Shown here piece after piece: positions 45,945-60,200 of a stretch of 64,000 nt of DNA. This stretch comes from Tubiluchus corallicola (lineage: Eukaryota; Priapulida; Priapulimorpha; Priapulimorphida; Tubiluchidae). The position numbers were made by a program, and so were the translations under genes. The notes beneath the pieces are model-generated. The model ran no database searches. It was not told the origin of the DNA and was given only the letters and a program-made list of their open reading frames with translations. The stretch is taken from positions 126,001 through 190,000 of the forward strand of contig JAQGDQ010000313.1 in NCBI GenBank assembly GCA_030141605.1. Reading direction: 5' to 3'. Within the stretch, counting starts at the first letter, position 1; each line of letters starts with the position of its first letter.

Positions 45945-46912
45945 AAATAAATGAGCTTTGTTTTAGGGTGCAAATAGTATTTTTAAATATCAAGTGTTGG
46001 TATTTCTATAAAATTTAGTTTATTGTTTAGACAATTAATAAAAGTGCAATAGCAACTACTAATTATATAAGGGGATGGAAATTTAGTGTCTCCCCGTATC
46101 TGCAATTAACTCATATACCAATAATTTTTTTACTTATATTACCAGTTCTCATGCTGACTGGTGACTATTTCTCGTATGTAGACTGTAGTTAAAATAAAAC
46201 ATTATCAGGTATATGTAAAAAAGTTTAAATATTTACACAAGATGTTTTACATCTCGGTAAGGAAACCAAAAGAATAAAATCAACATAAAAACAGTAACAC
46301 GAAATTGTCTAAAATACTCATTAGTTTTACATTGTAACTTAATAAACATTATGTAGAAAACACCCAACAGCACTTATACACGTCATTGTCTCTAAAAAAA
46401 AAGTTTGTACAATTTCAAAGCTAATTTAGGCACAAGTTCTTTGCTTCAATTAAATTCTTTTGCAATCTATACCAAGTTACAACCAAAAAGGTACCTCTTC
46501 TTAACCAAGTCACTTTTTGCATGGTACTTTTTATTGCAAGAAAGCTGAATTCATTTTTACAACTGCAAATCTAATTTTTCATGGATTTATTTAATCTAGA
46601 CGGATAATATGAAACTAATTAATTAAGACCATGCAACAGCCTCAACTTGCAGCTGCCAAAAACTATAAGTTTGGTAAAAAAAAGATCAGTTATCACTGAT
46701 CAGTTAAGGTGTAACATGGTCCCAGCAAACAATTCTACCTATTTTGGCAGTTCAAATCTAGCCATAAAAATTACATACCTAAATATACATATTAATAATC
46801 AGTATTTTAATACAACAGATCACTGACAGAGAGCTTGATTTTCACACTAGTATTAATGCAGTGTTAGTGCATCTGGGATAAAACAAACAAATGAATAAAT
46901 AAAAGATATCTT

Positions 46913-46918
46913 TTTATT
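46913..46918 (-). terminator. Candidate polyadenylation signal of the myosin gene
   Basis: An AATAAA hexamer on the minus strand about 680 bases past the stop codon at 47598. Other AATAAA copies occur further on (about 46530 and 46580), so the choice is tentative. The interval 46900-47597 has no other visible content and is probably 3' UTR. Confidence 0.3.
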
Positions 46919-47597
46919 ACAACTCATCAATATCTCCTCAATGTTAGTTCATAAAATCTGAGAAATCTAACGAAGGACCTGCTACAGAACAACTGATAAA
47001 TAGTCTCGCACAATAAAACTGCCTACACAAAATGAAGGAAATTTACACATTAATTTTTAAGAGGGTTTAAAATTCATAGAACAAAAGTAAACAGCATAAA
47101 CAAATTCTGAAATAAAAATTAAAATCTAAAAAACAAGATGAAAAAAGCAGTAACATCTGCAAGAAAACAAATGTAGTGTGTAAAGCTGCAATAGTGGGAA
47201 AGAGCATAAAAATATATATTATAAGAAACATCAACTCATAAACTTTAAAACAGATTCATGTAAACAGGAAAGCTGTAACAAACAGCACCAATAGTCTTGC
47301 AGATTTTACATTGTTTCTAAGATTTGCAACTGGTAAATACAGTTAGAGTGGGGTAATTCCTAGAGAATGTGTATGTTTTTCAACTCAAGCAACTCTGTCA
47401 AAATGGGGATAAAATTTATAGTCAGCAGCTATTAAGTGAGCAGCAGCTCTGAAAGGCAAGTTTTGGATGTTGTGTTCTGCACTACAAAGATCTTGCAACA
47501 AAAGCTGCTCTACATATTCAGCATGTTGTTTCTGGAATGCCCCAATAAAGTGGATTTTAAATTACTGCAGTATCCCAATAACAGTAAAGTTTAACAT

Positions 47598-50500
47598 TTA
47601 GTATCTTATTGGCGGGGACGGTTGCTGGTTCTTGTTCAAGCTATTTTCTATAACAATATATTGATTAATGAGTCTGGAGATTTCTTGTGCTTGATCGGTC
47701 TGCATACGTGTTGCTTTCTGTACCATCAGGTTGCCACATTTGAGATCTAGAAACTGATCACCAAGTTCCGAGCGTAATGTCCGAGTTGACAGCACCTCGC
47801 TGAATGGATAATGAATCAGAGATTCCTAAAACAATATATGGAGCTGTTAAACATTTGAATAAAAGAAAAATTAAATTAAATTATTGTGGAGCATTCCTCG
47901 GGTGTAGCAATCATGATCTTCGCAGATTTGTTTCTGTGAATGCAGCAGAGATGTAGTTGATTAGGAAATGGATTTGAAGGTGTAACAAGATGCTTGATTT
48001 TGACTATTCGACAAAATTCATGATAAAGTTAATGTGTGTGCTTTGATGTTTGATAATCTATTATTTCCTACTCAGTTGTTATGTGCAAGATGAGCTGTGA
48101 TGCTCCATATATGAAGCCTTTAGGTTCAATTCCAAGTGAATGCCTCTCATTTTGACAGTTTAAGTCATATTTTGCAACAGCAACATTCCAATGAGCAGAT
48201 GTTGTTAAAATGAGATCTGCAAAAAAATCAGGTGTTATAACAAGATGATGATACAATGAGGTTCGACTGCATCTTGTTTTTGAGCACTGCTAAAGACACT
48301 ATAAACGAGGCTCAAATTTTGGCCTAATTTTTTCAAGTAAACAATTCCAGGATGCTACACGCAGTTAACGAGTAACCATAGATTCTACAAGATAAAAGTT
48401 AGATTAAAATACAATATGAGACTAAATAAGCTTAAAAACACTTACATGTGTGTCCAAATGTAGAAAATCCACTCCACGCTTACTCACACCCAAGAAGCAG
48501 TTTTCAGGTACCCGCTCATCAGACACACGATACACATGAAAGAAACTAGTACCAAACAGCTGCCACCTCTGTAGCATTTCTGGAATTACGCGACATTATT
48601 ATTACATAGGGGCATCACACTTGACAATATTCTATGACATCTATATTTCATCAGAATAGTATTTGATACCATTTACAGTTATTCTGTATTGCCTAACAAT
48701 ATCAGACGACAAAGCTCATGTAAAGTACACAAGCAATTCTAAACAGATACATAAAAAATTGGTGTATACACTTTCAAAACTATTCACTACCATTTTGTTA
48801 GTCCATTTTGAATACTTTGATTTGAAATTTTTTAAAACAAATTGGCCTATTATTATAAAAGACATCTAAATTATAAACTGCGAGTTCCGGCTACTTCCGG
48901 CTTCAGCATTGTTCCAGCTTTATTGAGTAATGCAAACACAAGCACAGTTTTGGCACTGTGACGTTTGACATAAAGAATCACGACGAGCAAATAAAATGAA
49001 TGAAAGCACAGCAAACAGCAGTTAAGAAAACAACAGTCACTCAAACATTCTTCAAAAAAACTAGATTTATTGTAAAGCACTTTGAAAGCAGCAATACTGA
49101 GCATAGAAATTTGGTAATCACTGTTATGTTGAGTAACTAATTAATATCTATGCCTGTTACAACACTTTGGTTTGGTGTTCTTTTAACCAGTGCACCTTAA
49201 CTTGTAACTGGAATGGCGCTGCTCTTTAAATTGGAATAAAGCCATAATTCCAATCATTTTCTCTTTTATTTATGGTTATAACAATCACGTTACAAGAAAC
49301 ATGATGCTCACCTAAGAATTGTGCTTTAGCATCATAGTTCGATATTTTCTCCACTTGAAGAAGCTTATTTCGCACTAGATTTGTCATTTGATTTACATCC
49401 ATATTGTATATGGTCAATGTGGGTTTAGGAACAAGCATCTTCACTTCATTTCTGCAATATTTCAAGTAATTAAGTAAATATGAATTAAGATATCTCCTTA
49501 TAATGATCACTAACTAATAATGTGACTGCACTCGTAATGAACAGTTTCCTTCTGCAAATACTACCAGCATGATGACACTACGCCACGTAGAAATGAGCCT
49601 ATAATAAATTACCACAGAGATTTGTGTATCACAGTGTTTAACAGCATATAAGACACACAGCATATACACGTGCACATTTGCATACACAAATAATTATTAG
49701 AAAAGATATGCTTATAACATATACAAATCTACCCGGAATAAATAGCTAGGAGAAAAGCAAATCTTGCCATTATCCTGGTAGATGCAGTAGATAAGGAGAT
49801 AAATACAATATTCCAGAAAGTGAAAATTACATGACAGTATAAGACTTTATTTTGTAAATCAACAGGCGATCAAAGAAAAACTTTTTTCAATCTGTCTACA
49901 ATATTGTATCACGTTATCATGGCAAAAACAACTTGATAAAACATGAATCGAGTTTGCTTACGCTGTTGGGGCATATGGTTCATCAGCACCTCGTAATACT
50001 AGAGCAGCTAACATAGCCATCTCTTGCTGAAAAGAAACAATACTATGACTACAGTGAAATCTTGCACCTAATCACCAGGAATCTTTCTGATCTATACTAA
50101 ATAAAAAACATGAAATTTTTTGCATGTAGCATCACATAACAAATGTTTCTTATAAAAAGGCATTTTTAACACAATATCATCAAAAGTTAGGTTCAATAAA
50201 TATTACCTATTACCATAATACAGGGTGTCAAACAAAGGATTCTGAAAATCAGTTTTCCTTAATCTGTTGAAATGATGTTTGGAATTTCTACAAATGAACA
50301 GAGATAAGTAAACTATAAAATGAGAAGAAAATTTTTTCTGATCATTGTAAAATATTATGCAGTTGTTTTAATTAAAAACCCTACTTACCCCCTTGTTTTA
50401 TCTATCTCCACATACATTCCACATTAAGATGAAAAGCAAGAGATATAATATTCTAATATCATTTAAAAACTAGGAAAGCCAGTCTTTTTTTACAAAATTC

Positions 50501-52003
50501 TGGACTGCAGGTTTGACTTTTATCACACATACATTATATTACTACAGAAAGAATGTAAAAAAGCACAATGATGGCAACAAACATATTTTGCCGAAAATTT
50601 CAAAAAATAAAAATTACAATTGAAGTTAAATAAAATTAAGAAAAAACTGCAAAAGGTAAGTGAACTGAACTAATGCAGTTCTTAAATTAGTCATCCAATC
50701 TCAATCCCTGGTGGTAGCAAAGACAATAACAAAGATTTATGTTCATTAATTTGTTTTCTTTTCTCTCTGTTGCATGTTTAGTGGTGCTTCTTCATAAGAC
50801 ACTGCCTTCTTCTTATACTTAACTATTGTGTTTGTTTAAAAGTTGCGTAACTAAAAGTTTAAGCCCACATTGCAACTTTTAAATGCACAATTTTTAATTG
50901 CATATGTCTGTGCACTCTCGTTTATTTCAGTTATTTACAGATTTTGTAACTTTAGTTGCGCAACTGAAAATTACATGTCTGCACACTCCCTAAAACACAA
51001 GTGCAGGTTCAGCATTCCTACATTTCAGATGATTATCTTTGATAACAAACGAGATTCTAGACCTGTCACTAACATGTAAGTAGGCCCAGTCACTGAATGC
51101 TTGACCCGGTCTTGCACAAAGTGCTAAATGTACAAATAAAAATTTAAATGCATCAATCAATCATTACCATATGCAATGCAATTCATATGTTTTAAATTAA
51201 TTCCATAATTAACTTATTTTACATACAAGGCTGTGAATTTATTAACAAAAACGCCATACCATGACATCATTGCTAAGCTGTCCTGGTGATGTCATCATCA
51301 TCCAACCTTCTAGGTAATCTATCACAGCCTGTTGGTAGAGTATTTCAATGTACATGTCATTTTCTAAGCGCAGCGGATGATACCACGCTGCACGGCGGAA
51401 CAGTAGATAATAATCTTTGTTTTGCTCATCGAATTCTGTTGTGACATCAAGGACGTACTCTCCCCGTGTCAGAGGCATGGAATAATTCTCTGCGAAACAA
51501 AAGTTTTCAAATTTCAAATAAATAACCTGCGGCTATCGTTGGCTCCACATTTTGGGTGAATTCTCATCTGGGTAAACTCAAATAGTAATCAAAGCATAAT
51601 CAAAGCATAATATAAATACTGGCAGATATAATTTCATAAGTAATCATGAATAATATGTTAGCACTTGAACAATAGGAAAGGCAAGCTATTTAAGGAGTGT
51701 TATTTTCGAATACTCATCAAAGTATACACATCTTTTTTCAGTTTTTCAGTCACCACTAACTAACAATTTTGTAAATACTATCATTTTAATAACTTAAAAT
51801 TAGGAAAGCTACAGAGCAAACTACTTACCAGAAGGAAGCACATAATACAATGAAAATTCATCTGCAAGTGGTGTTCTCGCTAAATTCATCAAGTCGCTAA
51901 TTTCCTCTACAACATCATCCACAACTGTACTGCTCTTTATGTTAATAATCTTTTCTGTTCCACCGGGAATGATGTAGATTTGGCGTTTAGCATTGCGGCC
52001 AGC
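47598..52003 (-). CDS. Myosin XV tail exons 21-26: C-terminal FERM domain
   Basis: Six exons ending at the stop codon at 47598. The F1 lobe starts AGRNAKRQIYIIPGGTEKII, a ubiquitin-like strand pair. F2 contains EQNKDYYLLFRRAAWYHPLR and IEILYQQAVIDYLEG. F3 contains LQRWQLFGTSFFHVYRV and CFLGVSKRGVDFLHLDTHES, the characteristic W-P/Q-L-F-G-s-s-F-F and G-v-x-x-x-G-v-x-f-L strands, then KCGNLMVQKATRMQTDQAQE and a final helix ISRLINQYIVIE. A 12-residue polar tail NKNQQPSPPIRY closes the protein. Vertebrate MYO15A ends in a PDZ-binding tail, and this one lacks an obvious PDZ motif. Confidence 0.9.
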
Positions 52004-54229
52004 CTAGAAAAGTAAAAAACAAATTTTTACGTGACAATGTACGAGACGAAGTTCAATAAAATAAGCAGTTAACTAAATAAACATGAGGAAACCATGTCAT
52101 AAAGTGATGCTAATGAAATCTTGTTTTGATATTCAGAACCCGTTAAGTAATATTAAGTATAATCTGTAAGCAAATACTACATAGGTTTTGTTTTTTGTAT
52201 CAAGTACGCATTACGCTTCAATTTTTAAAGAAATTTTCATAGTATGCATGTAGCTAGTTACAGGCTAGTTCATTTGCAGTTTGTAGCATGTAAACTTGAG
52301 CTGTTGCTATTATTTAATATATAGGTGATATTTGCCACCTTAACCTTAATGTAAACATATGCTCTAACAACTATGCAGCTGAATAATCGAATTCAATGTA
52401 ACACTAAATGTGAAAATTTTGAGACGTTCTTTATGAATAAAAGTGGTACCTCGATTAGTCTTTCTTAAATAATTTATTTCAGATTAGCTCAACTAGTTAA
52501 CATATAAATATAAATACTCAAGATAATTCACTTTTGTTGAGAGATATTCACTATAATGCACAGTATCTTAGCTGATGAAGACATTTTGAACAAATACTGC
52601 AAACCAAGAAAAAGTATGAGCTAAATTTTTGCTTATTGAACTCCGAAGCTTTGTTAGCGAAGTAATGTTTTTGCAATGTACCATTCCAAGAGATTGAAGA
52701 TAAAAGATTAACAGAAATTTATGGCTTCATTTCACAGTAAAGCACAAAGCCAAGTAATGAGCTATGCTATTAATGGTATTATTGTCTGTATTAACTAGCC
52801 TGTACAAGAACCTGAACATTTACGAGCTCCTGTTATTGCACACTGGGCAGATAATACCATGTGTAGAACCTTGAGTTATAGTGAGAACAAATGACAGAAG
52901 TATGTGATGGCTTTTATTAGCTAATTACTAACACTTGTGCTGACACAGCTAACTTAGTACTAGCGCTATCCAATAGTTTACAGTTTATATACCAAGTGCC
53001 CACCAATAAATAAATCCTGGGTGTTGCTGCAAAGAGCCAGTAGGGACTTAAATATTAGTGTAATTTATGCATTTGAGCATCTGACTTTCCTCTCAAAATT
53101 TGCAAACATTTCCAGCACGCATTATGATTTACAGTAATTAAAAACTTTACCCAAACAGCGAGAAGGCTTACCGTAACATTTACTACTTCTTCTGGACTCG
53201 GTACATTCTGGCGACCACCGTATTTCAACGTCTTTCTCATGTTATATAAACAGTTAGATGCAGTGCCTGTAATTATACAAAGGCTTTTCTATAAAGTACT
53301 GCTTCCAAAACAATATAATACCTGCACACAAATGACTCCAAAGACAAAAAAATCTTGTGCCAATTACAAGCATTACATATAATAAGAGATTTTACCATGA
53401 TATGGACGTCGGCTGTCAAAAGCAGCTGTTTGCAAATACTTCATAGCATACGGTCGCAAACGGTCAGAACATTGGAAATACAGCAACAGTAAGGAAAACA
53501 GTCGCCAACCTCGCAGACAGTGATCTCTGCAAAAAAATTACGAAAATTAAACAAATAAAGCCAATTGAAATGGCCATTTCATTTACCAACTAAGCCAGTC
53601 TGGTAGTTGCCAATGATATGACTTGTAAATCAGCAGTAGTTTTTCAGCCCATCATTTCTATCATTCTGCAGTAATAAACAAATCAAGTATGAAACTTTGT
53701 TCACTATGTCTCTCCGGTACAGAAATTTTAAGTGCTGTTTCCAAAAAACGTTATCTGTAAGCATATATACTTTTAAAAATATGAGTTCTGGATCCAATCT
53801 AGAAATTGCTACCTTACCAAGGAAAACAATACTGGGAGTCTTGAGGCATGTTTTACAAATACTCCAACCTACAAGTGCAAAAACGTGCACAAGGGCTGAT
53901 AAATAAACTGACTTCGCTTATGAACTTACGGGCTGGAGCTTTTATTATTTGTCAACTGCTTGATGATTTGACAGTAAACCTCATCGACAAGAGCAAGACC
54001 ATGTTTACGACACACGGCAAGGATGGAGTAAACACAGCTGACAACCTCTGTAGCATTTTCGCCAAGTGGATAATCTCCCATGAATCTCATCACATCTGAA
54101 AGATAGAAGTCAGTTTTAAATTGTGATTGGAATATATGGCTCAGTGACTTTAGCATTTTCCTAACAATTGCTTCTTCCAACCAGAAATAATCAAATAACC
54201 AAGTTTTGATGTTAAAACTCTCTGATTAT

Positions 54230-54264
<35 letters not shown>

Positions 54265-57200
54265 CAAATTTATCCTGAGACTGAAAAATAAACAACAGAC
54301 ACAAACAAAATTATAAATTTACCTTTGAATGTTCGAACAGACAAAGCATCTAAATTCTCATCTTCAAAATATAACAGCGAGTGCTGTATGGGAGAGGGAG
54401 TAAATTTAACCATGTCAGCTTGCTCTTTCCAATTCCACTGTTTGCCATCTATAAAAAGAACAATTTTGCAAAGAAATCAATGGAATAACTTAAGATAAGC
54501 TTCATTCTTTCTTACCATACACACTTTGCATAAAGACTTAACAAGTATTAAGCGTTTAAAATTTTCTATTTCAAAAATTTTTATTAAATTCCATCAAAAT
54601 TGCCATTTATCAACTTTTTTTGTGTTTATGTACATCCTGCAAACCTAACAATATTCTTAATGCAAGCACACAAACCCTAAAAACATAAGCAAACACTAAA
54701 GTCGCAAGTGCTATGGGATACCCAACTGCAACAGAGCCAATGCATTCATCATTTTATCATTTTTAACAAATTTTGACATATGTAGCTTGTGTACATTTTT
54801 TAAGATATGCTAAGTAAATAGAATTAAAGTTTCAAAACACATCCCCAAGTTTCATTAATTGCGCTGGCAATATCTTAAAGTGCCATTTATGCCTGAAAAG
54901 TGAATACATTTCAGCTACCAGCTTTAGCTCTGAGGATTTTCCAGAGAGTGCTTTACAATGAAAGCACAGCTCAGAGCTTACTGCATACTGTGTGTAAAGA
55001 ATCTCACTATTATATCAGTTTATATAAGCTTTACTGTAGCTTTTTTCTCTTCTTAAATTGACATAGGCTTTTCTGCTATTAATAACTTTACTATTGTTTG
55101 TCTGTTGCGAAGGAACACACCTTTAAGACTTTCGATAAGTTTGATAGAATCCTTCACATTTCCTTTCTGCTGACGCAACACAGCATATTTCTCCAACGAT
55201 TGTCGAAAGTTGAGTATGGCAAATTCAATCATTGAAAACTTGCCATCGCTCAGCTGAGCAATGTCGAATCCTAAATCACTCTGATTATCCTGAACATCAT
55301 GACTCTGCAACAAAAACAAGAATGAATGAAAACATAAAAACTTAAATCAATTCATAATCAAATTTGTGAAAAGGAAAATGAAAGAATTTAGATGTACAAG
55401 AATGCAAGATGTGTGAAGAGTTTTAAAATTGCTTCTCCTATATCAAATGTAAACTGACTCAAAAAACCTTTCTAGAAACATAAAGTTCAGAGTTTTAAAA
55501 CTCACCCATTCTCTATGTGAAAGATGCTGCTGCCGCGAGCGTGCGTGATCCGAGGAATACTGATGCCTTGCAGCCTCTTGCCAATTGTCCTTCTGCTCTA
55601 ACCTTGACTGTTGTTGTTGTTGTTGTTGCTGCTGCTGCTTCTGCTGGTGTTGTTGTTGATGTTGATAGTGCTGCTGCTGTTGCTGGTGATACTGATGTTG
55701 TTGTTGTTGCTGCTGGTGAACTTGGTGAGAGCGCTCAGAACGGTACTGCCGATTATCCAACTTATGTTCCATTCTGTTGTCTCCCCGACGCAATGGTTCA
55801 ACATACTCCACTGGAAACATTCCATTCCGACCATCTACATTGCCATACAGCCAACCTAGTACAACAAATTTTATACTTGTTTACAAGTTCAAAACAATAA
55901 ACAACTAATTAGTCATCACTCCTTCACTCAAAACAGATGGTAATTGGTTATAGCTATCTCTTTAAAACACTAGTTTCTAAACGTAGTATCAAAATTGGAT
56001 ACTCTTGAGAAATTAAATGAAATTTAAAAGACTCGAAAAGAAACCCCACTTAGCACAATATTGAACTTAATCTGCACTTCTTCATGCACACTAGAATTAT
56101 ATAATTATAATGAATCAATTTCTTAGACGTCAGCCTGCATATGCTTAACACCTAATGCTTTCATTACATCACATAAAATATACATAAGCCCATAACATAA
56201 TTTCACAATCTAACAGTAACCAACAATCATAAACTAATTCGAAACAAACAGAATTAAAACACAATTATACAAAACTACCTTTGTCAAGATGTTGGCTTCC
56301 TTCATACTTGACTTTAATGATGTCTCCCTTTCTAAATGAGAGCAAAGTTGGTTCCTTTGTGATATAGTCAGAGATGGCCCGAACGTATTTTTCATGCTAA
56401 ATAAAAACATTTTTCTTAGTGTTATCACTAAAATGTGAGATGCTAAAATTGACCATATTGGAATACAATGCAGTTGGTATGTAAACCATAAGACGAATTT
56501 TAAAGTTGCTTAAATAATCAGTGTTCACAAAAGTTGTGTTTACAATTCATTGTTGTTAAAAGAATATAAATTACACGAGGAATTACCCTTTCAGTTTCAG
56601 CACAATACTGATCAACCATCTTTTTTATTTGTACAGCCTGAAAAAGAAAAAAGGCCTCAATGCGAAAGCAAAAACAATAATAGAGAAACAAAATATAAGT
56701 AAATTGAGACCTATCTACCTATTTTATCATCAAAATCAACGACATTTCTTGTAGTAATAAACCTTAGTATTAATACTTACACGATGTGAGAAAAACAATA
56801 ACTTCTCTTTATTTGATAAAATGATCATAACTGTGCTGTGACGAGGCACTGCTACTTCAACAATATCAGCAAACCTGAAAAAAATGTTAAAATATACATA
56901 CATTATTTATTTTACTTTATTTAAACTTCCCATACATTTACATCATGTAGACATTTTATACATTTTTTACTGTATTTCATTTTTTAATAATTTCTTCCAA
57001 AGATCTGATACTAAACAACACTTCACAAATATATACTTAATTTTTAGACATATTCTTGATTTGAGTTAATTTTACAAAGCACTTATAATTGTCTCTAAAC
57101 AACATGAGAGCAGTGATAACCTTTTAACGAGAATTGATGGTAGCAAGCCATATACTCTTTAAAACACATAAGCTGTTGTCCACAGTTGTATTTAATTTGC

Positions 57201-60200
57201 AAAGAACTTACGGTATAGAAGCCAACACTTTTAGCTCCTCATTAATGTTCTCTCGATCTCGTCTCACGAGATGAATGGCTGCATGCCCGACTCCTAGCAT
57301 GTGAATATGAGGGTTTTTACGACTGCCCTGCAATACAACAAAACATGGAGTGCTGAACGTCATTGAAAGCATGCTATACACATCTACTACATTACAATAC
57401 AAACATAGGGGAAATTAGAAACAATCACTAGAACTATCACATCATGAAAGAAATATAAACTCGAAAAGCAATGTATTTATTCCTTGTAACTGAAAATTTC
57501 CGACTGCTTTATTTTAACGCAATCAGATATTTCTAATGCACATTTATTCAATCTGCAATTATGGTATTTAAACATGGTTTGCGACTTGCTGGTACTTACA
57601 GTAACTGGAAATAAACGACAGAAATATATCGGCCAACTCCGGACTTCTGACACAACAGCCCGCTTTATATTGTTGTTAACATTATTAGCAGTTTGAGGGC
57701 TGATTCCCCAACCATCTGGAAGAAATGAATCATGTGAAATTAATGAATAATGAATTAAAGCAATAATAGACCAAATTAGTAAATAGAAGGCCAAATAAGT
57801 GAAACATGCTCCATTTGGTATCATACCTGCAAGTATATATCTTGTAGAAGGGGAATATATATACACCCAAACATAGCTAAGACAAGCTCTGCAAATTCAA
57901 AGTCTTATCTCAATTCTCCATTGCTACGTAGTGGCACTGTAAAAATCACCCACATTAAATTATCCCTGTTGCTGAATGCGGAATCACAATGTGTGAATGA
58001 CAACTGTATTTGTTTGCAGAATGAGACGATGTTACAATATTAAATTAATGAAAACTAAAAGCATGGCATGATCTGATACCTAACCAGTCATTTGAAAAAT
58101 TGCTAACTATAATACGAAATTGCTTTTTTATAACCCTAAGTTCTACTTATTTAAAAACAAAAACAGCAAATCCTATATTAGACTATAAGCAATTATAGCA
58201 AAATACAATGACAGCAAAAAAACATGTTACTAAAAATACTTCATCAGTAATGTTTTCATTATCTCACACTAATTTTTGTCATTTTATTTTAACACTTACC
58301 AAGTTTATTTTTCAAAGACATGATTTGATCTCGTGTGGCGCGAATGCAAGTGTTGGAGTAAGCATCTTGCAATATCTGCTTAAACAGGAGGTCCAACACC
58401 AACGGATCATCAAGTTTCTCAGCAGGAGAAAACACCTGAAATTTGAACAACAAAATATTATAAAATGTTCGTCAAGATTGAAGAGAAGGTGACTCTGTGA
58501 TGTTGTAATCATCATCAACATACATGCTGAATTATGTTTTTATAATTACCATCGATTTATCCTGAAAAAGTCAATATCTTATCCATTATGCTAGGAGATA
58601 AATATCCACAAAATAATTTTAAAATTACTTTTGCAGTAATTACTCAGCAAAAAGCCACACTTTTCAATTGCTGCCTACATTCACAAACAGCCAAATACAT
58701 TGAATAAACAAATTTTTGGCACACAAACCTCTTTTCGAATTTGTAGCCGCCATGGAACTCCCGCATAAGAAAAGAATGCAGCATTGCTGCTGCCATACAT
58801 TTGAGTCTGTGTCCTTTCCAGGGTGGTTTGGTCATATGGCAAAATGTCAATCTTACGCTTCAAGTCTGGTGATACAGGAGATTCTGCAACAACGTATAAA
58901 TGAGGCAAGTTTGCAAAATCATCATCACATGTGCAACTGTACATTTTAACACAAGTGCAACAATGTAATACATTTTGTGCAACAACAAAATTTTTATACA
59001 TGTACGTCTGCTCCATTTTATATGTGCTTTTCCACATATTGCTGGAACACCTTATGGTATTGTATACAAATAAGTAGTAACAAGATATTAGTCAACACCG
59101 TCATGACAGGCATGATTTTAACAGTTAAAAAATGGTATTGCTATATTTTAAGACTACACAGTGGATCAGTATTTTAATTATAATAGTAATATTAGTAAAA
59201 CTTTCTATGATTGCTGTGATTATTAACCTGTAGTTCAGATTTCCTAAAGTTATTTTATATTAACTAGTCATTGTTAGTTGACTAGCACTAACCAAACGGT
59301 CCAGTAGGACTCCGCGGGCTCAAACTTGGACTCAGAGCACGGGGCTTAAATTCTGACTGAGACTCTATCTTGCTTGTTTTCATTCTGCTTTCTTGGCGAT
59401 GATGATGGTGGTGGTGGTGGTGATGTTCAGTTCGTCTAGATTTTTCCTCGGCTTCGTTAATGCTCTGTTTCTGTACTCGAGGAAGAACCACGGCTCTCGG
59501 ATGATCCTGGGTCTCAGCCGCTTCCCAACCACCATCTTGCTCTTCATGTCTAATAAACAAAAAGAAACTTGAGTCACATACAAACAACAAGAAAAATGTT
59601 TCCAGCATTAAATTTCTGATGAAATGATCACATTATCAGCCAAAAGAGTACACAAATTCCACAATTCTCAGTAACAGTGTAGAGGACTACACTCTACACA
59701 GTCACAGAAGTTAAATGTTTAATACATTGACAATGAAAGTAAAGAAATACCCTAAACATTGTTTGTATCGTTAAGACTATAGAGCTTGTAGCAGGTTCAG
59801 TAATTTAATGAAAATTTGCAATTGAGAATGATAAATGTAAACAAAAGAAGGTAAAAAATGTAACCAACAAACCTGGTGATGTGTCCTTTGACAACGTTTG
59901 TTTTTGTAGATCTTGTTTGCCTGTTGCTCTCATGTCGAGTGTCATCAGCCTTGTTCTGAATGTAACCGTACTGTTTACCCTTAACTGGACTTTTTGGGCT
60001 TGGACTGCTATCATCAGCATCATAGTCCAATAATGGTTCTCCTTGCTTGTGAGCTCGCTGCTGCTCTTCTCTATAAGTAAAAACACCATTTCTTTAATGC
60101 ATTGTATAATTCAGGTTTGCAAATCATCATTTTACAACTTAGCATTCGTAACGCATGCGATCGCCTCATTCACCAGATCAGGGATTGTAGTACAAATAAC

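Noticed and set aside
48068-48256. Minus-strand frame of 62 codons between myosin exons
   Set aside because: Lies inside an intron flanked by well-matched exons of consistent phase. Contains a GGTTCAATTCC tRNA-like box, so more likely a repeat.
55517-55900. Val/Ala-rich and Leu-rich plus-strand frames
   Set aside because: Antisense shadows of the Gln/His-rich exon of the myosin tail.
58716-59177. Plus-strand frames over and beside myosin exon 8
   Set aside because: Those over the exon are antisense shadows of 58729-58883, and the rest is intronic. No independent support.
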